Shown here one piece after another: positions 1 through 7,664 of a stretch of DNA of 25,984 nucleotides. The notes beneath the pieces were generated by a model, which did no database searches, was not told where the DNA came from, and saw nothing but the letters and a program-made list of their open reading frames with translations. Made by a program: the position numbers and the translations under genes. Positions within the stretch are counted from its first letter, which is position 1. Each line of letters starts with the position of its first letter. Location: contig JBIKKP010000023.1 of NCBI GenBank assembly GCA_044360285.1, positions 1-25,984 on the forward strand, given 5' to 3'. This DNA comes from UBA2645 sp044360285. GTDB taxonomy: Bacteria; Pseudomonadota; Alphaproteobacteria; Rickettsiales; UBA1997.

Positions 1-1
1 A

Positions 2-526
2 AGCCAATCGCTGGCCGATCTTTACACAATTTTCTGCGAGAAAAAACGCCTCGATAATTTAAAAATCGGCGTGCTTGGTGATCTTAAATATGGCCGCACC
101 GTTCACTCGCTATTGACTTTACTGAGCCGCCATCAAAGCAATTCGCTGACTTTGATTTCGCATCCATCGCTGAAAGTTGAGGCAGATTACAAACAGCATC
201 TTTCTGCCCATGGCTGCAAAATTATTGAGACTGATGATTTAGAAAATTCGATTGGTGAGCTCGACATTCTTTACGTCACGCGCGTACAGCAGGAGCGCTT
301 TCCAGATCCCAAAGAATATGAGAAAGTAAAAAATCTTTATCATGTTGACTCTGCATTACTGCAAAAAGCGAAGAAAAATTTGACCATCATGCATCCACTT
401 CCACGCGTTAGTGAGATTGCAATCGAAGTCGATTTCACCGACCAAGCACGCTATTTCGCGCAGGCGCATTACGCGGTTTATATTCGCATGGCGCTGCTTT
501 ATTTGATGACGCGGGGCGGGAAATAA
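2..526 (+). CDS. pyrB: Aspartate carbamoyltransferase catalytic chain, 3' part
   Basis: This is the C-terminal 174 or so residues of aspartate carbamoyltransferase, which condenses carbamoyl phosphate with aspartate in the second step of pyrimidine synthesis. The reading frame is open from base 2, so the gene starts before the window. Visible family motifs are QSLADLYTIF, the GDLKYGRTVHSL segment at the start of the aspartate-binding domain, LYVTRVQQERF and HPLPRVSEI. These match the E. coli-type catalytic chain rather than ornithine carbamoyltransferase. The protein ends with Thr-Arg-Gly-Gly-Lys and a TAA. It is convergent with carB, although carA and carB serve the same pathway. A 14-base stretch spanning the last codons and stop is repeated 144 bp downstream, behind a palindromic element. 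Confidence 0.95.
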   Translation, partial: SQSLADLYTIFCEKKRLDNLKIGVLGDLKYGRTVHSLLTLLSRHQSNSLTLISHPSLKVEADYKQHLSAHGCKIIETDDLENSIGELDILYVTRVQQERFPDPKEYEKVKNLYHVDSALLQKAKKNLTIMHPLPRVSEIAIEVDFTDQARYFAQAHYAVYIRMALLYLMTRGGK

Positions 527-528
527 AA
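515..528 (+). repeat. Direct repeat at pyrB stop codon, copy 1
   Basis: The 14 bases ggcgggaaataaaa cover the last two codons and the stop of pyrB. They recur exactly at 659-672, on the far side of the palindromic element at 550-655. This looks like a target-site duplication made when the element arrived. Confidence 0.6.
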
Positions 529-549
529 TCTAAGAAGTAGTCACACGAT

Positions 550-655
550 GCTCGGGCGGGGTTTGCAACCCCGCCCGGATGTTCATGCCAAACTCACCGA
601 AAAATCTGAAACTTTTAATGAACGTTTCAGGCGGCATTACAAATGCCGCCCGAGC
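550..655. repeat. Palindromic element, G+C-rich family, copy A
   Basis: This 106-bp element is bounded by perfect 10-base inverted repeats, gctcgggcgg at 550-559 and ccgcccgagc at 646-655. Inside are a hairpin at about 556-576 (ggcggggtt, loop tgc, aaccccgcc), a central pair gttcat (581-586)/atgaac, and a second hairpin at 630-650 (ggcggcatt, loop aca, aatgccgcc). The folded form would be an outer stem with three arms. A related, more decayed copy lies at 19781-19879. No coding capacity is apparent. It fills the space behind pyrB at a convergent junction with carB and could also act in transcript 3'-end formation, but there is no T-run. Confidence 0.8.
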
Positions 656-658
656 TAA

Positions 659-672
659 GGCGGGAAATAAAA
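659..672 (+). repeat. Direct repeat of pyrB 3' end, copy 2
   Basis: This is an exact second copy of the 14 bases at 515-528, including the TAA in the same phase. It begins three bases after the right end of the palindromic element. See the copy 1 entry for the interpretation. Confidence 0.6.
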
Positions 673-683
673 ACCAAAAACCT

Positions 684-782
684 CGTCATTCTTGAAGCCT
701 CAGGCTTCGAGAGTCTCGTTTTGTTCATCGCATCGCAGATAAACGCACGAGATCCTCGGCGCCTTCAGCGCCAAGGATGACG
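684..782. repeat. GTCATCC-type palindromic element, copy 1
   Basis: The outer arms are cgtcattcttg at 684-694 and caaggatgacg at 772-782. Inside are a hairpin gaagcc/ggcttc near 694-709, a central stem gagagtctcgt/acgagatcctc (one mismatch and one wobble) and a hairpin ggcgc/gcgcc near 758-772. Related copies are at 19924-20018 and 22920-22992, with a stem-only version at 18540-18566. It ends 10 bp past the carB stop, so it may shape carB mRNA 3' ends. Confidence 0.8.
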
Positions 783-792
783 AATATGTTGT

Positions 793-3700
793 TTAAAGTT
801 TTTGCAAACAAAACACGTCGAAATCTTTTTCCTGACGAAGTTTCTTCACCGCAGCCACAAAACATTTCGAAGCCGACATCGTCGTGATGTAAAAAACACG
901 ATTCATCAAAGCCGCGCGACGCAAATTGAAACTTTTCGCATTCGATTCCGCGCCATAAGCGGTGTTGATGACTACGTCGAATTTTTTCTCTTTGATCATG
1001 TCAACAACGTTATAGCCGCCGTCCTGCTCTTTTAGCACGACCTCGATATTTTTGATTCCGTTTTGCGCGAGGAATTTTCCGGTGCCAATTGTTGCTGAAA
1101 TTTTGAAATCATTTTTTTGCAACTCGGCAATCAGCTCAACGAAATCGTGTTTTTTGTCGCGATCGGCAATTGAGAAAAACAAATTGCCGCTTGTCGTAAT
1201 TTTATTTCCAACTGCCAGCTGAGCCTTTAAGAAAGCCATTTCAAAGCTTTTATCAATTCCCATCACTTCGCCAGTTGATTTCATTTCTGGCCCTAAAAGC
1301 GTATCAACATTGGCGAAGCGCGCAAATGGCAGCACAACTTCCTTCACCGAGAAATAATCGTCAGCGTAATTTTTTACTTTATCGAGACCAAAGCTGGCCA
1401 ATTTTTGACCAACCATCAAAAGCGAAGCTATCTTGGCGATATTGATGCCCGTAGCTTTCGCAACAAATGGCGCTGTTCTGGAAGCGCGTGGATTAACTTC
1501 GATGATGTAAAGTTGTTCGTCTTTGATTGCATATTGCACATTCATCAGCCCTACAACCTCAAGCTTTAAAGCCAATTTGATTGTCGCCTCTTTAATTTCG
1601 GCAATCATTTTTTGTGAAAGCGAATATGGCGGAAGTGAACAGGCTGAGTCGCCCGAGTGAATTCCCGCTTCTTCAATATGCTGCATCACGCCGGCAATAA
1701 AAACATCTTTACCGTCACAAAGCGCGTCTACGTCTACTTCAACAGCATCTTCCAAAAATTTATCGACCAAAATTGGACCGTCTAAAATGAAGCGTCCGTG
1801 GGTTTGAATGTATTTTTTCAAACCAGTTTCATCAAAAATAATTTCCATCGCGCGACCACCAAGAACGTTGCTTGGACGAATCACCACCGGATAGCCAACA
1901 TCTTTTGCCGCCACAGAAATATCTGCCAAATGGTGGCAAATTGTGTTTTTTGGCTGCACCAATTTCATTTCGTGCAACAATTTTTGGAATCTTTCGCGAT
2001 CTTCCGCCAAATCAATTTTGTCGTAAGAGGTTCCAATGATTGGAATTCCCGCCGCGTTCAAATGACGTGCCAACTTAAGTGCTGTTTGGCCGCCGAACTG
2101 CACAATCACACCAACAAGCGCGCCATTTTGCTGCTCTTTGCGAATCACCGAAATCACATGCTCTGGCGTCATCGGCTCAAAATAAAGACGATCAGAAGTG
2201 TCGTAATCCGTAGAAACTGTTTCTGGATTGCAGTTGATCATGATCGTTTCAAAACCAGCGTCAGACAGCGTAAATGCAGCATGCACGCAGGCATAATCAA
2301 ACTCGATGCCCTGCCCAATGCGGTTTGGACCGCCGCCCAAAATTACAACTTTTTTCTTATCACTTGGATTTGCTTCGCACTGCGGCTCGGTGATTCCATC
2401 GCCTTCATAGCATGAATACATGTAAGGCGTGCTTGATTCAAACTCGGCCGAGCAAGTGTCGACGGTTTTGTAAACTGGATTGATATCAAGTTTTTCACGA
2501 AGTTGGCGAATATCAGCAACCTTGTTTTTGGTTAGTTGCGCAAGTCTTTCGTCAGAAAAACCAAGTTTTTTTAGCGCTAAAATTTCGAACTTATCTTCTG
2601 GTAAACCGTTCTTAAGCAAGGCTTCTTCGGCATCGATAATTTTTTTAATCTCGCGCACAAACCACGGATCGAAGCTGGTGATTTTACAAATTTCTTCGAC
2701 AGAAATTTCATAACGAAGAGCGTGAGCAACACGCAGAATTCGCTCTGGAGTAAGTTCAACAAGCGCTTCCTTAATGGCTTTTTGATTTTGCTCTAAAGAA
2801 TTTTCATCAGAAACGCCGTCAATTTTTGGTTCGTTGAAACCGGTCAAACCAATTTCCATCGAATAAAGCGCTTTTTGCATTGACTCGGCGAAGCTACGGC
2901 CAATTGACATCACCTCTCCAACTGAACGCATTGCGCTTGAAAGCACCGGTTTTGCTTCGTTAAATTTTTCGAAAGTGAAACGAGGAATTTTGGTGACAAC
3001 ATAGTCAATTGTAGGCTCAAAAGAAGCCGGCGTCACTTCAGTAATGTCGTTTTGAATTTCATCCAAAGTGTATCCAACCGCCAATTTTGCCGCCACTTTT
3101 GCAATTGGAAAGCCAGTTGCTTTCGACGCCAAAGCTGAAGAACGCGACACGCGCGGATTCATCTCAATTACAACCATACGGCCATTACGCGGATCGATGG
3201 CGAATTGCACGTTCGAGCCGCCGGTTTCTACACCAATTTCGCGCAGCACAGCAATTGAGGCATCGCGCATTTTTTGATATTCTTTGTCAGTCAAGGTAAG
3301 CGCTGGGGCAACGGTGATTGAGTCACCGGTGTGCACACCCATTGGGTCTACGTTTTCAATTGAGCAGATAATGATTGCGTTGTCTTTTGTGTCGCGAATC
3401 ACTTCCATTTCATATTCCTTCCAACCAAGCAGCGACTCATCAATTAGCACTTCGTGAGTTGGAGAAATGTCCAGGCCGTAAGAAACAATTTCTTTAAATT
3501 CTTCCATCGTATTGGCAATTCCACCACCTGATCCACCCAAAGTAAAAGATGGACGAATGATTGCTGGAAGCCCTGTATGCTTGAGCGCTTCCAGTGCAGC
3601 TTCCAGGGAATTTACCACGGCATTGCGCGCAACATCTAAGCCAATTTTTGCCATCGCGACGTTGAATTTGCTGCGATCTTCCGCTTTCTCAATTGCCTGC

Positions 3701-4056
3701 GGATTAGCACCAATCATCTTCACGCCATATTTTTCCAACACTCCAGATTTGTATAAAGCCAGCGCGCAGTTCAGCGCAGTTTGTCCACCAACCGTTGGCA
3801 AAATTGCGCCGGGACGTTCTTTGGCGATAATTTTTTCAACAACTTCCGGAGTAATTGGTTCAATGTAAGTGGCATCTGCAGTTGCTTGATCAGTCATGAT
3901 CGTCGCCGGATTCGAGTTCACCAAAATCACGCGATAACCTTCGCTTTTGAGAACTTTGCAGGCCTGCGTACCCGAATAATCAAACTCGCAAGCTTGACCG
4001 ATAACGATTGGGCCCGAGCCGATAACCAGAATTGACTCTACCTGTAACTTTGGCAT
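793..4056 (-). CDS. carB: Carbamoyl-phosphate synthase large subunit
   Basis: The large subunit uses ammonia from CarA, bicarbonate and two ATP to make carbamoyl phosphate for pyrimidines and arginine. The 1087 residues match the usual length of about 1070. The protein shows the duplicated ATP-grasp architecture: it opens with ESILVIGSGPIVIGQACEFD, and the second half repeats it near residue 570 as VVILGGGPNRIGQGIEFDY. GGSGGGIA in the first half and GGRAMEI in the second mark the glycine-rich nucleotide loops, and EMNPRVSRSSALASKATG and EVNPRASRTAPFVAKATG are the matching metal/ATP segments. The C-terminal 140 residues are the methylglyoxal-synthase-like allosteric domain. The gene lies 12 bp behind carA in the same direction, so the two are surely co-expressed. 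No frameshift was seen. Confidence 0.98.
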   Translation of the reverse strand: MPKLQVESILVIGSGPIVIGQACEFDYSGTQACKVLKSEGYRVILVNSNPATIMTDQATADATYIEPITPEVVEKIIAKERPGAILPTVGGQTALNCALALYKSGVLEKYGVKMIGANPQAIEKAEDRSKFNVAMAKIGLDVARNAVVNSLEAALEALKHTGLPAIIRPSFTLGGSGGGIANTMEEFKEIVSYGLDISPTHEVLIDESLLGWKEYEMEVIRDTKDNAIIICSIENVDPMGVHTGDSITVAPALTLTDKEYQKMRDASIAVLREIGVETGGSNVQFAIDPRNGRMVVIEMNPRVSRSSALASKATGFPIAKVAAKLAVGYTLDEIQNDITEVTPASFEPTIDYVVTKIPRFTFEKFNEAKPVLSSAMRSVGEVMSIGRSFAESMQKALYSMEIGLTGFNEPKIDGVSDENSLEQNQKAIKEALVELTPERILRVAHALRYEISVEEICKITSFDPWFVREIKKIIDAEEALLKNGLPEDKFEILALKKLGFSDERLAQLTKNKVADIRQLREKLDINPVYKTVDTCSAEFESSTPYMYSCYEGDGITEPQCEANPSDKKKVVILGGGPNRIGQGIEFDYACVHAAFTLSDAGFETIMINCNPETVSTDYDTSDRLYFEPMTPEHVISVIRKEQQNGALVGVIVQFGGQTALKLARHLNAAGIPIIGTSYDKIDLAEDRERFQKLLHEMKLVQPKNTICHHLADISVAAKDVGYPVVIRPSNVLGGRAMEIIFDETGLKKYIQTHGRFILDGPILVDKFLEDAVEVDVDALCDGKDVFIAGVMQHIEEAGIHSGDSACSLPPYSLSQKMIAEIKEATIKLALKLEVVGLMNVQYAIKDEQLYIIEVNPRASRTAPFVAKATGINIAKIASLLMVGQKLASFGLDKVKNYADDYFSVKEVVLPFARFANVDTLLGPEMKSTGEVMGIDKSFEMAFLKAQLAVGNKITTSGNLFFSIADRDKKHDFVELIAELQKNDFKISATIGTGKFLAQNGIKNIEVVLKEQDGGYNVVDMIKEKKFDVVINTAYGAESNAKSFNLRRAALMNRVFYITTMSASKCFVAAVKKLRQEKDFDVFCLQKL

Positions 4057-4068
4057 GGATTGGCGAAT

Positions 4069-5229
4069 TTATTTTTTTGAATTGTCGATGAGTTCAACGA
4101 ACTGCTTAAAAAGATAGCGGCTGTCGTGCGGCCCCGGCGAACTTTCCGGATGATATTGCACCGAAAAAGCCGGAGAATTTTTTAGACGAATTCCTTCAAT
4201 TGTTTTGTCGAAGAGCGAGATGTGAGTCACTTCGATGTCACTTGGGATATTTTCATGCGGCACACAAAAACCATGATTTTGGCTGGTAATTTCAACAACA
4301 CCATTTTGCAGATTTTTCACCGGATGGTTGGCGCCGCGATGCCCTTGAAACATTTTTACCGTCGTCAATCCAGCAGCAAGCGACAAAAGCTGGTGACCCA
4401 TACAAATGCCAAAAATTGGAATTTTTTTCGCCAACATTTCACGAATTACTGGCACGGCATATTTGCCCGTAGCACCTGGATCACCGGGTCCATTTGACAA
4501 AAATACGCCATCAGGTTGATGCTTCATAACCTCTTCAAAACTTGATTGCGCCGGCAGAACTGTAAGTTCGAAGCCATAATCAGCGAGGCAATTTAGGATA
4601 TTTTCTTTCACACCATAATCCATCACCGCAACTTTATATCCATGACTGAAGCGCTCTTTTTGCACTTGCGCAAGTTCGATGGTTTGACTTTTCCAATTGT
4701 AAGGTTTTTTGGTAGAAACCTTTGAGCAAAGTTCAGTGCCATCCAAGTCGGGCAATTTGGCAATTTTTTCAGCAAGTTTTTCGGTGTCGATTTCTTCACC
4801 TTGCGCCACAAAAGCGATGATGGCATTGCCAGCACCTTTAGTTCGAATCAAACGCGTTAAGGCACGAGTATCAATACCGCAAATGCCCGTTAGTTCTTGT
4901 TTAATTAGCCATTCATTAAGACCAATTTCGCTGCGGAAATTTGAATCTTGCGTGATGTCTTCACGAATTACGAGACCGCTACAAAAAGGTTTTTTTGCTT
5001 CGTTGTCATTGAGGTTGCAACCAACATTCCCAATGTGCGGGAACGTAAAAGTAATGATTTGTCCGCAATAAGATGGGTCGGTGAGAATTTCTTGATAGCC
5101 GGTGATTGCAGTATTGAAACAGATTTCGCCGATGCTTTCGCCTTTTTTGCCGATGCCTTTACCGAAAAAATGCGAGCCGTCTGCAAAACAAATCACGGCG
5201 TCGAGATTTTTATTAGCTTTGAATTTCAT
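4069..5229 (-). CDS. carA: Carbamoyl-phosphate synthase small subunit
   Basis: The small subunit is a class I glutamine amidotransferase that supplies ammonia to CarB. At 386 residues it has normal length. The N-terminal CPSase domain shows GYQEILTDPSYCGQIITFT and GICGIDTRALTRLIRTKGA. The C-terminal amidotransferase domain shows SNGPGDPG, the nucleophile elbow FGICMGHQLL with Cys276, and the His360/Glu362 pair in YHPESSPGP. It starts 88 bp after the birA stop. This is the only sizeable gap in the minus-strand run, so an internal promoter could lie there, but I found no convincing -35/-10 pair and no strong ribosome-binding site. carB follows directly. Confidence 0.98.
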   Translation of the reverse strand: MKFKANKNLDAVICFADGSHFFGKGIGKKGESIGEICFNTAITGYQEILTDPSYCGQIITFTFPHIGNVGCNLNDNEAKKPFCSGLVIREDITQDSNFRSEIGLNEWLIKQELTGICGIDTRALTRLIRTKGAGNAIIAFVAQGEEIDTEKLAEKIAKLPDLDGTELCSKVSTKKPYNWKSQTIELAQVQKERFSHGYKVAVMDYGVKENILNCLADYGFELTVLPAQSSFEEVMKHQPDGVFLSNGPGDPGATGKYAVPVIREMLAKKIPIFGICMGHQLLSLAAGLTTVKMFQGHRGANHPVKNLQNGVVEITSQNHGFCVPHENIPSDIEVTHISLFDKTIEGIRLKNSPAFSVQYHPESSPGPHDSRYLFKQFVELIDNSKK

Positions 5230-5317
5230 GATTTTTTAGAGGGGAGAATTTTTCCTATTTGCAGAAGGACAAACTCTGGCGTTAAGCAAGTGGAGTCAAG
5301 AGCTTAAATAAAAAAAC

Positions 5318-5995
5318 TTAGGGCAAAATCTCAGCAACGGCAATTTTTTGCACTAGACCGTTTTCATCAAGCAGCAGTAGGTTTCCTGCTTCGTCTATTC
5401 CATTAAAAACCCCCGAAAGTCCGTTGGAAAGCGCAACCTTTTCTTTGAGTTTATAGCAATTTCTCAGCCATTTATTGCGCAAAAAAGTAAAACCAAAATT
5501 TTGATATTCGGCCTCGATTTTGGCAAAATTTTGGCAAAATTTTTCTAAAATTTCTTCACGCGAAATTTTGAAATTTTGCAATGATGTTGCATAAGTTGGT
5601 GATGAAACAAGGTTCAATCCAACGCCAATTACCAAGACTTGCGCGTGATTTATGTTTTTCTTTTCAAGCAAAATTCCTGCTAATTTTTTTCCATCTAACA
5701 TCAAATCATTTGGCCATTTGTAAGCAGTTTTTATGCCAAAAGATTGCAACACATCGCCCATAACGCAGGCAGCAAGAAAAGAGTAATCTGTAGAGCGCGT
5801 GGCATCATCGACTTGCAAAAGCAACGACATGTAAAGATTGCCAATTGGAGAAATCCAATCGCGATTGCTGCGACCGCGGCCTTTCGTTTGGCAATCAGCA
5901 AGAATGATTGTGTGACCTAGGGCAGCGCCTTGCGCGAAGAGTTCGAAAGCAAGATCGTTGGTGCTGACAACTTGCGCAAATTTGAGGATTTTCAT
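5318..5995 (-). CDS. birA: Biotin-[acetyl-CoA-carboxylase] ligase
   Basis: The product activates biotin with ATP and attaches it to the biotin carboxyl carrier protein of acetyl-CoA carboxylase. The 225 residues contain the biotinyl-AMP loop KGRGRSNRDW at 38-47 and the KWPND motif at 93-97 followed by GKKLAGIL, which carries the catalytic lysine region. STNDLA near residue 11 is the usual start of the catalytic core. There is no N-terminal helix-turn-helix, so this is a monofunctional ligase and not an operon repressor. Its ATG overlaps the pyrD stop by 4 bp (ATGA), implying translational coupling. The short C-terminal beta domain is present but brief. Confidence 0.93.
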   Translation of the reverse strand: MKILKFAQVVSTNDLAFELFAQGAALGHTIILADCQTKGRGRSNRDWISPIGNLYMSLLLQVDDATRSTDYSFLAACVMGDVLQSFGIKTAYKWPNDLMLDGKKLAGILLEKKNINHAQVLVIGVGLNLVSSPTYATSLQNFKISREEILEKFCQNFAKIEAEYQNFGFTFLRNKWLRNCYKLKEKVALSNGLSGVFNGIDEAGNLLLLDENGLVQKIAVAEILP

Positions 5996-7071
5996 TTTTT
6001 AACCGCAACGCCAACAGCTTGTGAAATGTTAGTAAAACCATCTTTTTTTACCAATTCGCTGAGCTCTTTTTTCATTTTCTCAATCAGTCCAAAGCCTTGA
6101 TAAATAAAGGCGGAATAGATTTGCACCAAAGACGCGCCGCATTTGATTTTTTCGTAAGCATCAGCCGCCGAGGAAATTCCACCAACGCCAATTAACGGAA
6201 TTTTTCCATCCGAAAATTTGTAGAAATTTTGCAGAACTTGTGTGGATTTTTGAAACAATGGCGCGCCGCTCAAACCGCCACTTTCCGCAGCATTTACACT
6301 TTGTAAATTTAGGTTTCGATCAATCGTTGTGTTAGAAATTATCAAACCATCAATTTGGTTTTTTAGCGCAATTGCCGCGACCACTTCTTGTTCGCTTACA
6401 TCGAGGTCTGGCGCAACTTTGAGTAAAATTGGCGTCTCTTTTTTATGCGCAATTTTGAGCTCATTTTTCTTGCGCAAAATTTCACTTAAAAACAAATCAA
6501 GCTGATCTTCTTTTTGCAAATCACGCAGATTTTTTGTGTTTGGAGAAGAGATGTTAATTGTGATGTAGGAAGCTTTTTCATAAAAGCGCGCAAGCAGTGG
6601 TAAGTAGTCAGCAAGCGCATCTTGCGTGTCTTTATTTTTACCGATATTTACACCAAACGGCACAGAAATTTTTGGCGTAATTTCATCAACTTTTCTGGCA
6701 AAAAAATCCGCGCCAAAATTGTTAAAACCAAGACGATTGATGATGGCACGATCCTTGGCCAGCCTAAAGAGGCGCGGCTTTTCATTGCCAATTTGTGGAA
6801 GTAGCGTGACGGTTCCAGCTTCAATAAATCCAAAACCAAATTTTTCTAACGTCAGAGCAACTTGTGCATTTTTATCAAAGCCTGCCGCCATGCCGATGGG
6901 ACTTGTGAAATCAAGGTTCCACAGCTTGTTATGCAGATTTTCATAATCGCGATTTAGCACAAAAGCCGTCGCGGTTTTTGGATAAAATTTCAGAAAACAA
7001 ATCGCCATGTCATGCGCCTTTTCTGGATCTAATTTGAAAATTAATGGACGAAAAACTTGGTAAGGACTCAT
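5992..7071 (-). CDS. pyrD: Dihydroorotate dehydrogenase (quinone), class 2
   Basis: The enzyme oxidises dihydroorotate to orotate and passes electrons to membrane quinone, the fourth step of pyrimidine synthesis. The 359 residues start with a class 2-specific N-terminal helical region, LIFKLDPEKAHDMAI, used for membrane and quinone contact. GMAAGFDKNAQ (60-70), EAGTVTLLPQIGNEKPRLFR, the NRLGFNNFG loop and NISSPNT (173-179), which carries the catalytic serine region, are all present. FMN phosphate-binding motifs follow near the C-terminus (LIGVGGISSA, GASLVQIYSAFIYQG). It overlaps the upstream membrane-protein gene and downstream birA by 4 bp each. Confidence 0.96.
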   Translation of the reverse strand: MSPYQVFRPLIFKLDPEKAHDMAICFLKFYPKTATAFVLNRDYENLHNKLWNLDFTSPIGMAAGFDKNAQVALTLEKFGFGFIEAGTVTLLPQIGNEKPRLFRLAKDRAIINRLGFNNFGADFFARKVDEITPKISVPFGVNIGKNKDTQDALADYLPLLARFYEKASYITINISSPNTKNLRDLQKEDQLDLFLSEILRKKNELKIAHKKETPILLKVAPDLDVSEQEVVAAIALKNQIDGLIISNTTIDRNLNLQSVNAAESGGLSGAPLFQKSTQVLQNFYKFSDGKIPLIGVGGISSAADAYEKIKCGASLVQIYSAFIYQGFGLIEKMKKELSELVKKDGFTNISQAVGVAVKK

Positions 7072-7664
7072 GAATTATTTTTTGCAGATCTATTGGTTGC
7101 AAGCAACAATGCCGTGCTTGCGGCAACAATAATTAAAATCACATCAGAAGAACGTTTGAACAAAAAACTGTCTAATAATCTATCTTTTAAGCGCGCCCGT
7201 TTTTTTTGATTTATTTCTGCAACTGTAATTGCGCCAGAACTTGAAGCTGTTGTTGTGGCAACATTTTCATTTCGCATAGCAATTTTTTGTTCTTGAATTT
7301 TTTTTGCGATTTTTGGCAGCGATTCACTCAAAGAAAACATCGCAAAAAAAAGTGTAATTAACAGCGAAATTCCCGCACCAAAGAGCAAAACCGCCCATTT
7401 ATTTTTAACTTTTTTATCAAGCTCCAAGCCTTCAAAATCATAAGTCGCAACCAAAAATAAAATCACCATCGAATAAACTACCAACGCCAAAACCATTTCT
7501 TTGAGCGCAATATAATTTATGGTTGAAATACTGAAGAAAATTATCGCAAAAAGATGAGCAACAATGATAGCAATAAGCACCGAAATACGATGCTTGACGC
7601 GCAACAAGATGGCAAAATTGATGATGATAAAAACCAGCAGCGTAAGGAATTTACCATCAAACAT
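7068..7664 (-). CDS. Membrane protein of unknown function, five predicted spans
   Basis: I do not recognise this 198-residue protein with confidence. It has hydrophobic spans at about 5-21, 27-48, 55-74, 90-111 and 173-190. A polar, basic region of about 60 residues (roughly 112-172) sits before the last span and contains an Ala/Thr/Ser stretch and KKRARLKDRLLDSF. The first three spans faintly resemble the layout of DUF4040/MnhB-type subunits of Mrp antiporters, but no diagnostic motif was found. Its start shares one base with the dapD stop (TAATG), and its stop overlaps the pyrD start (ATGA). It is therefore a fixed member of the operon and not a chance frame. Confidence 0.85.
   Translation of the reverse strand: MFDGKFLTLLVFIIINFAILLRVKHRISVLIAIIVAHLFAIIFFSISTINYIALKEMVLALVVYSMVILFLVATYDFEGLELDKKVKNKWAVLLFGAGISLLITLFFAMFSLSESLPKIAKKIQEQKIAMRNENVATTTASSSGAITVAEINQKKRARLKDRLLDSFLFKRSSDVILIIVAASTALLLATNRSAKNNS

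Noticed and set aside
1798..2415. Open frame of 205 codons on the plus strand inside carB
   Set aside because: It is the antisense shadow of strongly conserved carB motifs, has no recognisable domain and no ribosome-binding site.
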